Assembly (NCBI GenBank): GCA_947169185.1
Contig: CAMVOS010000012.1
Location: forward strand, 1 to 62,427
DNA: 62,427 bases
From: an uncultured Prevotella sp.
GTDB taxonomy: Bacteria; Bacteroidota; Bacteroidia; Bacteroidales; Bacteroidaceae
Direction: 5' to 3'
This document shows positions 34,526 to 41,943 of this stretch, in pieces. Each line of letters begins with the position of its first letter. Positions within the stretch are counted from its first letter, which is position 1. The position numbers and the translations under genes were made by a program. The notes below the pieces were generated by a model that was not told the origin of the DNA, made no database searches, and saw only the letters and a list, made by a program, of their open reading frames with translations.

Positions 34526-36115
34526 TCACAGGCGAATCACGTCATCGCACAACTCGGCAACGAGCGAACGATGGGTGATGAGCAGGAAAGTGCGGTCTGG
34601 ATACGACGTAAACAGACGTTCAAAGAGTTCGCGCTCGGTGGCTTCATCGAGCGCGCTACTTATTTCGTCAAGTAGCATGATGGTACCAGGGCGTAACAGA
34701 CCACGGGCTATGGCAATGCGTTGAGCCTGACCCTCGCTGAGTCCACCACCCCGTTCACCTAACTCCGTATCGAGACCATTGGGCAGTTCGTTGACGAAAT
34801 CGGCACAAGCGGTATGCAGCACGTCAAGCAGTTCCTGGTCAGTAGCGTCGGGCTTAGCCAATTGCAGGTTATAGCGGATGGTACCTGTCATCAGCGTATT
34901 GCCCTGAGGCACGAAGCAGAACAGGCCACGCCTGTCGAGACGTCCACTAGTAGGCTGAATAAAGCCCAGCAATAGGCGGAATAAAGTGGTCTTGCCAATA
35001 CCCGTCTCGCCCATAATAGCTGTCTTCGAACCAGGCTTAAACTCATGCGAGAAGTGCTCCAACACCATGCGGTCGCCCTTGGCATAGCGGAACGACACAT
35101 CGTCGAAGCGGATGACCTCACAGGGGGACTGTCCCTGTGTGAGGTCGCTCACAAGGGGTCTGTCCCCCTGTGAGGTCTCCAAATCCTGCAAACGATCAAT
35201 ACTGGCGGTACAATGTATCACCGCTGGCACCATGTTGAGCAGTTGCAAAATAGGATGTTGAATCATGCCTACCAGTTGCAGGAACGACGTCATCACACCA
35301 AAGGTAATGGTGCCGTTGCGCAAGCCGATGCCACCCCACACAAAGGCCAACAGATAGCCTAAGCTGAAGGCACAACCAATGATGAGTCGGGTGACCACCG
35401 TAAAGCGCATGCGTCGCATGACATTGCCACGAAGACGTTGCTGCATGGAATCGAGCCGATCCGTGACCCACTGCTCTGAGCCCAGCGATCGCAGCACGGC
35501 ATTATACTCCATACCCTCCTGAACCTGCATCTGGATACGGCTTTCGTCCTGACGTATATCGAGGGTCATCTGGCGCAACTTGCGGGCAATCAATTTTCCG
35601 AATACGATTGCCATCGGGGTCAGCAAAAGCAGCGCCCAAGCCAATAGCTCGTCAAACCAGCGCATCAGCAGGAATGCACCAGAGAGTTGAATCATGGTAA
35701 TCACCATCTGCGGCAATGTTTCAGTCGTCACGGTACTAACAGTCTCGATATCTTTCGACATGCGCGAGGTGACATCGCCCGAGTGCAGTTCCTGCTCAGT
35801 AAAAAGCTGGCGACGGAATAGACCGCTAAAGATGCGCAGGCGCATGGCATTGACTTGTCGAATGTTGGCGGTGGTGGTCAACCAGTAGCCCACCTGACGT
35901 AGTACGACGCCAGTAGCCACCGTCGCGACCAGCAACAATATCATGTAGATAATGTCATCATGGGTTCCCGTGCGTATCGTCTCGTCAATGAAACGCCGAC
36001 TGAGCCAGACCATCGTCAGGCCGAGAACGACCTGCACAATGCCCGTCACGATTCGCACCAGTGAATTCCAGCGGATGCCACGCGACTGTTGCCAAAGCCA
36101 CTTTATATAATGCAT
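34526..36115 (-). CDS. ABC transporter, fused permease and ATPase (exporter type)
   Basis: 529-residue half-transporter: membrane domain in the first 300 residues (MVWLSRRFIDETIRTG, ending LLNMVPAVIHCTASIDRL) and an ATPase domain with Walker A GETGIGKTT (from about 369), signature LSEGQAQRIAIARGLL, Walker B IMLLDEISSALDE and the His-loop ITHRS. No N-terminal C39 peptidase. It is the last gene of the small-membrane-protein/HprK/S26/PqqD set, starting 16 bases after the PqqD stop, so its cargo is plausibly the peptide handled by these proteins. Residues 313-334, the linker between domains, are encoded by a palindromic repeat element read in frame. Confidence 0.92.
   Translation of the reverse strand: MHYIKWLWQQSRGIRWNSLVRIVTGIVQVVLGLTMVWLSRRFIDETIRTGTHDDIIYMILLLVATVATGVVLRQVGYWLTTTANIRQVNAMRLRIFSGLFRRQLFTEQELHSGDVTSRMSKDIETVSTVTTETLPQMVITMIQLSGAFLLMRWFDELLAWALLLLTPMAIVFGKLIARKLRQMTLDIRQDESRIQMQVQEGMEYNAVLRSLGSEQWVTDRLDSMQQRLRGNVMRRMRFTVVTRLIIGCAFSLGYLLAFVWGGIGLRNGTITFGVMTSFLQLVGMIQHPILQLLNMVPAVIHCTASIDRLQDLETSQGDRPLVSDLTQGQSPCEVIRFDDVSFRYAKGDRMVLEHFSHEFKPGSKTAIMGETGIGKTTLFRLLLGFIQPTSGRLDRRGLFCFVPQGNTLMTGTIRYNLQLAKPDATDQELLDVLHTACADFVNELPNGLDTELGERGGGLSEGQAQRIAIARGLLRPGTIMLLDEISSALDEATERELFERLFTSYPDRTFLLITHRSLVAELCDDVIRL
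35114..35177. repeat. Nested palindromic element inside the ABC transporter gene
   Basis: GACCTCACAGGGGGAC (35114-35129) and GTCCCCCTGTGAGGTC (35162-35177) are a perfect 16-bp inverted repeat. A third related copy (35131-35146) pairs with the first at 14 of 16 positions, so alternative hairpins form. The element lies between the membrane and ATPase domains and keeps the frame open. Confidence 0.85.
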
Positions 36116-36135
36116 AATTCACAATGCATAATTAT
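36108..36135. repeat. Short TGCATAATT/CACAATGCATAATTA repeat at the PqqD-ABC junction
   Basis: Two TGCATAATT copies separated by CACAA, filling the 16-bp gap and overlapping the ABC start codon. Same class of simple junction repeats as elsewhere in the window. Confidence 0.6.
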
Positions 36136-36404
36136 TCTGACAGAACGCCTACTTTCTGCCACTCATTAATGATGTTCGACACATCCTTTTGGGCAACATC
36201 CTCAGTCACGTCATATTCCTCCAATAACTTGGCTGTCAGACTCTCAACCGTAAAATCACCCATCTCTGCAGCCTGCTGCCATAGCCATGCTGCCGTCTCG
36301 TTCAACGACAACAACTTACCAAAGTTAATGGCATCAAGCCCCTCGCCTACTACTACATTCTCGCCACAAACCTGGCGCAGTACAAAACCTTTCTTTATCT
36401 TCAT
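36132..36404 (-). CDS. PqqD-family protein (RiPP recognition element fold)
   Basis: 90 residues with the PqqD pattern: beta-strand opening KIKKGFVLRQVCGENVVV, then LLSLNETAAWLWQQ, a VESLTAKLLEEYDVTEDVAQKDV helical part and INEWQKVGVL at the end. PqqD/RRE proteins bind leader peptides of ribosomally made peptides and pass them to modifying enzymes. It overlaps the S26-type gene by four bases and precedes the ABC exporter. No radical-SAM enzyme, cyclase or transglutaminase-like protease is adjacent, and no precursor is obvious. Confidence 0.88.
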   Translation of the reverse strand: MKIKKGFVLRQVCGENVVVGEGLDAINFGKLLSLNETAAWLWQQAAEMGDFTVESLTAKLLEEYDVTEDVAQKDVSNIINEWQKVGVLSE

Positions 36405-36826
36405 AAACGTCTATAAATTGCTAATATATATCTTCTTAAAGGGAAAATCTTATTCCAAAAGTTCACACCTCTCATCCGCCATTTTGTATACAACTCATGC
36501 TTACCGCCCTTGGCGTCGACCACATGAGTAGCCAGCGCACGGACATCGCTCAAATGGCAGTGCTCCAGTCCACCCAGATTACCGTCACCAGTCAGCGTAA
36601 CAGCATCACCATCAATCGCCTTGATGCGGTGTACCACATAATGGGTGCCGTCGACCCACGCCAACACCACATGGCCAACTTTCAAGTTCTCCGGTTTCTG
36701 CAGGATAACGCTCTCCTTGCCACCGATAATAAAGGGCAGCATGCTTTGTCCGTTGACCGGCAACGTCACGCAGACACCCTCGCTCACCAGTCGGCTGGCT
36801 TCTTCTATGATGATGCGATCCTTCAT
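36401..36826 (-). CDS. S24/S26-type signal-peptidase-like protein (Ser-His)
   Basis: 141 residues. NGQSMLPFI carries the presumed nucleophile Ser28; YVVHRI places His66 where SipW/eukaryotic-type S26B enzymes use His instead of Lys; TGDGN (Asp81) matches the conserved GDxN box. No N-terminal membrane helix is visible; the C-terminus is basic and hydrophobic (RGVNFWNKIFPLRRYILAIYRR) and may attach to the membrane. Probable leader or precursor peptidase for this operon. Overlaps the genes on both sides by four bases. Confidence 0.85.
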   Translation of the reverse strand: MKDRIIIEEASRLVSEGVCVTLPVNGQSMLPFIIGGKESVILQKPENLKVGHVVLAWVDGTHYVVHRIKAIDGDAVTLTGDGNLGGLEHCHLSDVRALATHVVDAKGGKHELYTKWRMRGVNFWNKIFPLRRYILAIYRRL

Positions 36827-37677
36827 TGGGCAATGGTTTTATGACACAATTGGGCTGCAGCTTCGTCAGGCAAGCATTCCAGATGCCAAACGGGAACATT
36901 CATGGCCAGTGCATTCTCAGTCTGATGTAATCCATTGGCTATCTGCTCGTCCCATCGTTTACCACTAATACTGGGAACCAGGGCCACATAGGCCTGAATA
37001 CCCGACAAACGATGTATCTTGTTGTAGGGTGCCTGGCTCAACAGCACAATACCTCCCAACGGATAGCTCAGATTGCGATAACAAGGTGTCTTGCCACTCC
37101 AAGGTGAGCCATAGACGGTGGCTTTGTCGTCCATCATGCGCACCACGGGATTGTCGTCGTTCAACAATTCCGTACCTGCTATATGTTTCAGCCACAAGCT
37201 CGAGTGCGTGCTCTTGCCGGTGCCGCTGACACCCAGGAACATGTATGCCTTGTCGCCGAAAGACACCGTTGAAGAATGGAACAACGCCACACCAAGCCCT
37301 GCTGTCGAGAGGGCAAAGAGTATCATCAGTGAGTTATCAATAGCCAGTTTTCGGTAGCGTCCTGTCACCGTGAGCACCGCCTGTTTGTAGTCCTTTGAGC
37401 ACACCAGCCAACCTGCTGTCTCACCAGCCCAAATGAACTCAAAGACAGGATTGCCGTTGTCCGTCTTGCCACAGACTATCATCTGCCCTTCGTCATCCTG
37501 ACGCAGTTCCTCAGTATAGTGAACAGTGTCGCCATCCTTGATGTTGAGTTGGAAAACAGGCGATGAACCGTCTGCCACAGCAAACGGTTCATAATTCGTC
37601 ATCAGTTGATAGTCGTCAGCAACTGCTGTTACAGAAAACAGCACTTCAGCAACCTTATAATATTTCGTTTCTTGCAT
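36823..37677 (-). CDS. HPr kinase/phosphorylase-like protein
   Basis: 284 residues. The C-terminal half has the HprK P-loop GVSGTGKST (149-157), LLNDDNPVVR (171-180) and GSPWSGK (190-196). The N-terminal 100 residues are a beta-rich domain unlike that of HprK proper. Relatives occur in lasso-peptide and other RiPP clusters, where the role (possibly peptide or lipid phosphorylation) is debated. ATG 37677 has GGAAAG upstream and is preferred over TTG 37686. It overlaps the S26-like gene by four bases. Confidence 0.85.
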   Translation of the reverse strand: MQETKYYKVAEVLFSVTAVADDYQLMTNYEPFAVADGSSPVFQLNIKDGDTVHYTEELRQDDEGQMIVCGKTDNGNPVFEFIWAGETAGWLVCSKDYKQAVLTVTGRYRKLAIDNSLMILFALSTAGLGVALFHSSTVSFGDKAYMFLGVSGTGKSTHSSLWLKHIAGTELLNDDNPVVRMMDDKATVYGSPWSGKTPCYRNLSYPLGGIVLLSQAPYNKIHRLSGIQAYVALVPSISGKRWDEQIANGLHQTENALAMNVPVWHLECLPDEAAAQLCHKTIAQ

Positions 37678-37698
37678 TCTTTCCAATCTGCGTTTTTG

Positions 37699-37854
37699 CT
37701 ATCTCAGATAAAACCAGTAGAGGGCTGCTGCTACGGCGACAAGTATGACGGTGATGACGCTCTTGATCATACACGAGGCTACCTTCTTGACTACGACAAA
37801 GCCAATGATGATGACCAGCAGCAGGGCTACATAATAGATGATATTGTTTTGCAT
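37699..37854 (-). CDS. 51-residue membrane protein with two helices
   Basis: Not visible with a 60-residue cutoff. The product starts MQNNIIYYVALLLVIIIGFVV, has a short charged turn (KKVASCMIKS) and a second helix (VITVILVAVAAALYWFYLR). It fits exactly between the FadL-like gene and the HprK-like gene, 9 and 21 bases from them, on the same strand. Start is ATG. Function is unknown; it could be a holin-like or subunit-type protein, or a membrane partner of the downstream cassette. No precursor-like features such as a Gly-Gly site. Confidence 0.75.
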   Translation of the reverse strand: MQNNIIYYVALLLVIIIGFVVVKKVASCMIKSVITVILVAVAAALYWFYLR

Positions 37855-37863
37855 GAATCTATG

Positions 37864-39495
37864 TTAGAATGTGTATGTCAATGAACAGATGAGCTGATGA
37901 CGCTGGTCCTTGACGGGTACAGCTACGGCTTCGTTGGTCACAGTAACTTTCTTTCCATCCTTTTCGGTGTCAATACCCGAAAGCAGTTCGCTGGAACCCG
38001 ATGAGCGACGATGCTGATAGGGATAGAAATCGCCCTTACGCGTCTGATACTGATAAGCCAGGTCAAGACGGAACTTGTCGAACGTGAAGCCAACGCCGGC
38101 AGTCAGCCTATGAGTGTCCTGCCAGTTAGTATAATCGGTTGTCGTAGCCATCTGAGTACCAGGAGAATCCAGCGTCAAATCGCGCACGCCCTCTTTCTTG
38201 TAGATAGGCGACACATAGTTGTAACCCACGCGCACGGAGACATTCTTGTCAATTCTGTATTCCGAACCCAGCTTCAGGGTATGCACACCCTCCAGCGTTT
38301 TCTCCGTATGGGCCTTCATGACGGGATCGGTATCGCTCTCGTCACGATAGTAGCCATCCCAATAGTCATAATATGAATTCGTAATAGAGCGCAAATCCAG
38401 CGTTGAGTAGTCAGCATACTCGTATGTGGCACCCAAGGCAAGTGCACCGCCAATGGTATGTCCTGCACTAAGACCGAACTTCCACGGGGTATTCATACGG
38501 AACTTCACTGGGTCACCAACCACTTGCTTCATCATTTCCTGCTGATTATGGAGGCTCGACACGCTACTGGTCTCGAGTTTATACATCGTTGGAGTATGAA
38601 CATACAAGCCCAAGCGGAATGGCGACTCTTCCATGGGACGGAAGATGGCACCGAACTTGACATTGTAGCCATAGCCCTTAATCTTATGGCTGTCGCGTAC
38701 TTCAGCATAGTTAAATGTAGGATCATCCAACTTGTACAGATCTTCCTGATAGACAGAGTAGGCATTATAGTGCACCGACTTGATACCAACGGTAATACCC
38801 AGATAGACTCTGTTGTTGATATTACCAGAGAGATTGAAGTCGTATTCACCAATATAACCGGTATGAGCTCTGTCGAACCGATATCTATCAGAATTGATGT
38901 AGATGGTCTCAATATATTGATCCTTACCTTGAGCGTCGGGCTCGTACACATCCATCATCTTATAGTTCAACACGTCTGCAATGCTTTCCTTCATGGGATT
39001 AATAATATCACCCTTGCTATCCAGATTGTTCAACAGATTGATGTAAGTCTGACGATTCTGCGAAGAACCATTGACAGCACTTGCCGCAGCAGACAGCACA
39101 TAGTCAAAATTGCGGCTCTTATGGAAATTGAAACCGAAGTTGACAAAACCAGTACGACCTACTGGCGAAGAATATACAAAACCTATTTGGTCAAACGATG
39201 CGTTGGTCTTCGAACCGTCGGCAAACGACTTACCGTCAACCTGGCTGTTCAGACCGAACGAACCAGCTATCTGGCTCCTGCGATACAGGCCTATACCAGC
39301 AGGATTGCTACCCATGACCGAGAGGTCGGCACCCAGGGCTTCCATAGCACCACCCATACCCACATAGCGTGCTGTACCGTTCAGATCCTCAGTAGCCAGC
39401 TGAGCACCGATATATGTGTCGGGATTCACGTTGTCTTGAGCACTAACGCTGACAACAGGCAGAGCCATTGCTGCCAAAACAAATATCTTTTTCAT
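37864..39495 (-). CDS. OmpP1/FadL-type outer-membrane protein
   Basis: 543 residues with a signal peptide (MKKIFVLAAMALPVVSVSA-Q). The N-terminus (ARYVGMGGAMEALGADLSVMGSNPAGIGLY) is the FadL/TodX hallmark, where the N-terminal plug contains the NPAG motif. The remainder is beta-barrel-like and ends in YTF. Bacteroidales relatives were often called hemin receptors, but hydrophobic-compound uptake is the better-supported role of the family. Gene order suggests co-transcription with the W/Y-rich protein upstream and possibly with the small membrane protein downstream. Confidence 0.87.
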   Translation of the reverse strand: MKKIFVLAAMALPVVSVSAQDNVNPDTYIGAQLATEDLNGTARYVGMGGAMEALGADLSVMGSNPAGIGLYRRSQIAGSFGLNSQVDGKSFADGSKTNASFDQIGFVYSSPVGRTGFVNFGFNFHKSRNFDYVLSAAASAVNGSSQNRQTYINLLNNLDSKGDIINPMKESIADVLNYKMMDVYEPDAQGKDQYIETIYINSDRYRFDRAHTGYIGEYDFNLSGNINNRVYLGITVGIKSVHYNAYSVYQEDLYKLDDPTFNYAEVRDSHKIKGYGYNVKFGAIFRPMEESPFRLGLYVHTPTMYKLETSSVSSLHNQQEMMKQVVGDPVKFRMNTPWKFGLSAGHTIGGALALGATYEYADYSTLDLRSITNSYYDYWDGYYRDESDTDPVMKAHTEKTLEGVHTLKLGSEYRIDKNVSVRVGYNYVSPIYKKEGVRDLTLDSPGTQMATTTDYTNWQDTHRLTAGVGFTFDKFRLDLAYQYQTRKGDFYPYQHRRSSGSSELLSGIDTEKDGKKVTVTNEAVAVPVKDQRHQLICSLTYTF

Positions 39496-39509
39496 AACCT
39501 AATATCTAT

Positions 39510-39540
39510 TTTACACTTTTTACTGTTTACTATTCACTTA
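39510..39540. repeat. Short TTTACACTTTTTACTGTTTACTATTCACTT-type junction repeat
   Basis: Three imperfect copies of a (T)TTAC-A/T-(N)CT unit fill the 42-bp gap between the W/Y-rich gene and the FadL-like gene, overlapping the former's stop. Same class of simple repeats as at 33, 36, 52 and 60 kb. Confidence 0.6.
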
Positions 39541-40380
39541 TCTGCGTCCGCCCATGACACGGCCTCCACCGCCGCCAGAAGAACGACCACCACCGCCAGA
39601 CGAGCGATTTCCGCCAAACGAGCCGGAACTGCTGCTGGACGAAGGAGAACCAAATGAACGGTTGCTTTCATAGGTAGTACGCCCTACCCGATTCGAGTTC
39701 GAATTGTTTCCAAACGAACGAGAGCTCTCATACGTGACACGCCCATAGCGTCTTGTGGCATTTGAGCCCCTGCCACCTTGACCACTACCGCCTGAATAGG
39801 TAGGACGACCGACGTATCCGCCACCATAGTAGCGGTAAGGCCTGTAATAGTAACGGGGCGAATACCACGTTGAATAGTAGAACGGCGAACGCCATCCATA
39901 ATGCCACGAGGTATAGTAGAACGGATCGCGCCAGTACCAGGAATCCCAATACCATGGATCATAGTCGTACCAGCTGTACCAGGAGTTGTACCACGGAGAC
40001 GACCAACGACCGGCACGATAGCCATCCCAATAGGCCTCAGATGGCGTATAGTCATCGAAACGCGACATCTGACGTGTCAGTTTATAGTCGTCGTTCTCAG
40101 CAGACTGAGAATAGACGCTGTCAGGATATACGCCACGCACGGCAGAGAAATCGATGATGTCATTGCCCGTAGAATCAACAGGATAACTGAACTGTGCACG
40201 ACGGTTGTAGTCATCGACCGAGCGATTGCTGCCCGAATAGTAAGTATTCTGGGGCATGCCATATTTCTTGGCCTCCTTGGCCACATTCTCCTTGGTGGGA
40301 ACGAAGTACATATCATCGTCCTGAGCCGCCAAAGAGAGGCTGAAGGCCGATACGAGTGTGAGAAGAATCAACTTTTTCAT
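39538..40380 (-). CDS. Exported Trp/Tyr-rich and Gly/Ser-rich protein
   Basis: 280 residues with a signal peptide (MKKLILLTLVSAFSLSLAA-Q). Residues about 117-189 are extremely rich in Trp and Tyr, in repeats such as WYNSWYSWYDYDPWYWDSWYW; residues 190-280 are Gly/Ser/Arg-rich with two RSFG and TYES repeats (RVTYESSRSFG, RTTYESNRSFG). The N-terminal 100 residues have a more normal composition. The pattern suggests a structural or adhesive surface/periplasmic protein; no enzymatic motif. It has its own promoter and lies upstream of the FadL-like gene. Confidence 0.8.
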   Translation of the reverse strand: MKKLILLTLVSAFSLSLAAQDDDMYFVPTKENVAKEAKKYGMPQNTYYSGSNRSVDDYNRRAQFSYPVDSTGNDIIDFSAVRGVYPDSVYSQSAENDDYKLTRQMSRFDDYTPSEAYWDGYRAGRWSSPWYNSWYSWYDYDPWYWDSWYWRDPFYYTSWHYGWRSPFYYSTWYSPRYYYRPYRYYGGGYVGRPTYSGGSGQGGRGSNATRRYGRVTYESSRSFGNNSNSNRVGRTTYESNRSFGSPSSSSSSGSFGGNRSSGGGGRSSGGGGGRVMGGRR

Positions 40381-40416
40381 TTCGCTACAATCATTATATT
40401 ATACATGTTCACGCTG

Positions 40417-40424
40417 CAAAATTA
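40417..40424 (-). promoter_or_regulatory. -7 element (TAATTTTG) of the W/Y-rich gene
   Basis: CAAAATTA on the plus strand, 36 bp upstream of the start codon. Confidence 0.7.
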
Positions 40425-40489
40425 CAACGATTTCTTTTGCAAAATTAAGGAAAAACCCTAAGAGATGATAGGATTTTCCCTATTTTTTG

Positions 40490-40497
40490 TATCTTTG
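40490..40497 (+). promoter_or_regulatory. prmA -7 element (TATCTTTG)
   Basis: TATCTTTG lies 21 bp before the prmA ATG; no clear -33 TTG. Its position excludes the longer open frame from 40465. Confidence 0.7.
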
Positions 40498-40518
40498 CAT
40501 CGTTTTTTAACATCTTAT

Positions 40519-41367
40519 ATGAAGTATTACGAGGTAAATATGACCATTGAGCCCTGTTCGCAAGACGCTCAGGACCTACTGGCAGCCTTAACGGCAGAGG
40601 CTGGCATGGAGACTTTTGAAGAAACCCCAACGGGCCTGAAGGGCTATGCACAACAGCAACTGCTGGACAAGGAAGCACTACAACTGGCTATCGACATGTT
40701 TCCCATGGAGGGTATCAGCATCAGCTACACCGTCTGCGAAGCCGAGGACAAGGACTGGAACGAGCAATGGGAACTGGAGGGTTTCGAACCTATCGTCATC
40801 GACAACCGTTTGACAATTCACGACGGGCGCCATCTGCCATCAGAGCCATCGGACATCTCCATAGAAATCGATGCCCACATGGCCTTCGGAACAGGAACCC
40901 ACGAAACGACACGCATGATTTGCCGTCAGCTGCTGGACATGGAATTGCAGGACAAACGCGTGCTTGACTGCGGCTGTGGCACAGGCATCTTGGGCATCTG
41001 CGCCCTAAAGCTTGGAGCAGCCTCTTGCGTAGGTTACGACATCGACGAGTGGAGCAGCGACAATACCCGCCATAATGCGGTCATCAACCATGTCGACGAC
41101 CGTCTGGTGCCCTATTGTGGCGACGCTAGCGTGCTAAGCAGTTTTGCAACAGAATTCAATGTAATCATGGCCAACATCAACCGCAACATACTCCTGCAAG
41201 ACATGGAGCGTTTCGTCAGCGTCATGACACCTGACGCAACTCTCATCCTCAGCGGTTTCTACTTGTCCGACTGCAAAAAGCTTGAAGAGAGAGCCCGCTC
41301 CTTAGGACTGCTCCTCTCCTCTGTCACTTCCGATGGCGACTGGGCTTGCATGAGCTTTACCCGATAG
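40519..41367 (+). CDS. prmA: Ribosomal protein L11 methyltransferase
   Basis: SAM-dependent methyltransferase that modifies L11. 282 residues, with the N-terminal substrate domain (YEVNMTIEPCSQDAQDLLAALTAEAG) and a Rossmann methyltransferase domain with AFGTGTHETTRMICR and VLDCGCGTGILGICALKLGA (motif I), then ANINRNILLQD near the NPPY-equivalent position. The start at 40519 follows the promoter. A few bases separate its stop from the convergent phosphatase gene. Confidence 0.94.
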   Translation: MKYYEVNMTIEPCSQDAQDLLAALTAEAGMETFEETPTGLKGYAQQQLLDKEALQLAIDMFPMEGISISYTVCEAEDKDWNEQWELEGFEPIVIDNRLTIHDGRHLPSEPSDISIEIDAHMAFGTGTHETTRMICRQLLDMELQDKRVLDCGCGTGILGICALKLGAASCVGYDIDEWSSDNTRHNAVINHVDDRLVPYCGDASVLSSFATEFNVIMANINRNILLQDMERFVSVMTPDATLILSGFYLSDCKKLEERARSLGLLLSSVTSDGDWACMSFTR

Positions 41368-41373
41368 ATTGCG

Positions 41374-41826
41374 TCAGAGTGCGAGCAGGGCTTGACAACC
41401 CTCGAGAACGTCGCACCAGGTGGCTTGGAAATCGCCGGTGTACCATGGGTCAGCAACGTCACCTTTGCGAGATGTGAAATCGAGGAGTTTATGTATTTTG
41501 CCTTCAGGATCTCCACCACTGATGCGCAACATGTTACGAATATTCCAGTCGTCCATACCTATAAGCAAATCGAAACGCTGATAGTCGTTGCGAGTCATTT
41601 GGCGGGCGGTCTTTCCTGCGCACGATATGCCGTGTTCAGCCAGTTTGCGCTTAGCTGGCGGGTAGACTGCGTTGCCAATCTCCTCGGTTGAGGTGGCTGC
41701 AGACTCGATATAATACTGGCTGTCGAGACCGGCTTTCCGGACGAGGTCTTTCATCACGAATTCTGCCATCGGACTGCGACAAATATTACCGTGGCAGACG
41801 AAGAGTATCCTTTTCATCATAAGCAT
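41374..41826 (-). CDS. Low-molecular-weight protein-tyrosine phosphatase
   Basis: 150 residues with the catalytic CX5R loop in FVCHGNICRSP and the general-acid aspartate in VADPWYTGDF near the C-terminus. LMW-PTPs remove phosphate from tyrosine or arginine residues; in Bacteroidales they often act on capsule tyrosine kinases, but none is near. Several ATGs (41826, 41820, 41817) are possible; the longest gives a good distance to the promoter. The gene is monocistronic and convergent with prmA. Confidence 0.92.
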   Translation of the reverse strand: MLMMKRILFVCHGNICRSPMAEFVMKDLVRKAGLDSQYYIESAATSTEEIGNAVYPPAKRKLAEHGISCAGKTARQMTRNDYQRFDLLIGMDDWNIRNMLRISGGDPEGKIHKLLDFTSRKGDVADPWYTGDFQATWCDVLEGCQALLAL

Positions 41827-41842
41827 TGTCAGTTTTGTGGTG

Positions 41843-41850
41843 CAAAGGTA
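41843..41850 (-). promoter_or_regulatory. -7 element (TACCTTTG) of the phosphatase gene
   Basis: CAAAGGTA on the plus strand, 16 bp upstream of the first ATG. Confidence 0.7.
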
Positions 41851-41884
41851 CGAAAAATAAATGAAAGAAAATCAAATTTTTCTT

Positions 41885-41914
41885 TTGCATTTCATGCGTT
41901 TTATCGTACCTTTG
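41885..41914 (+). promoter_or_regulatory. nth promoter TTG-N19-TACCTTTG
   Basis: TTG at 41885-41887, 19-bp spacer, TACCTTTG at 41907-41914. Divergent from the phosphatase promoter. Confidence 0.8.
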
Positions 41915-41943
41915 CAGGTAACGAATTTAAGAAATAAAGCATT

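Noticed and set aside
34526..36115. C39 peptidase/bacteriocin exporter identity for the ABC transporter
   Set aside because: There is no N-terminal Cys-His peptidase domain; a peptide cargo is inferred only from the neighbouring genes.
38458..39657. 399-codon plus-strand frame across the FadL-like gene
   Set aside because: The minus strand encodes a signal peptide, NPAG motif and barrel; the plus frame has no recognisable features and runs into the next gene's 3' end.
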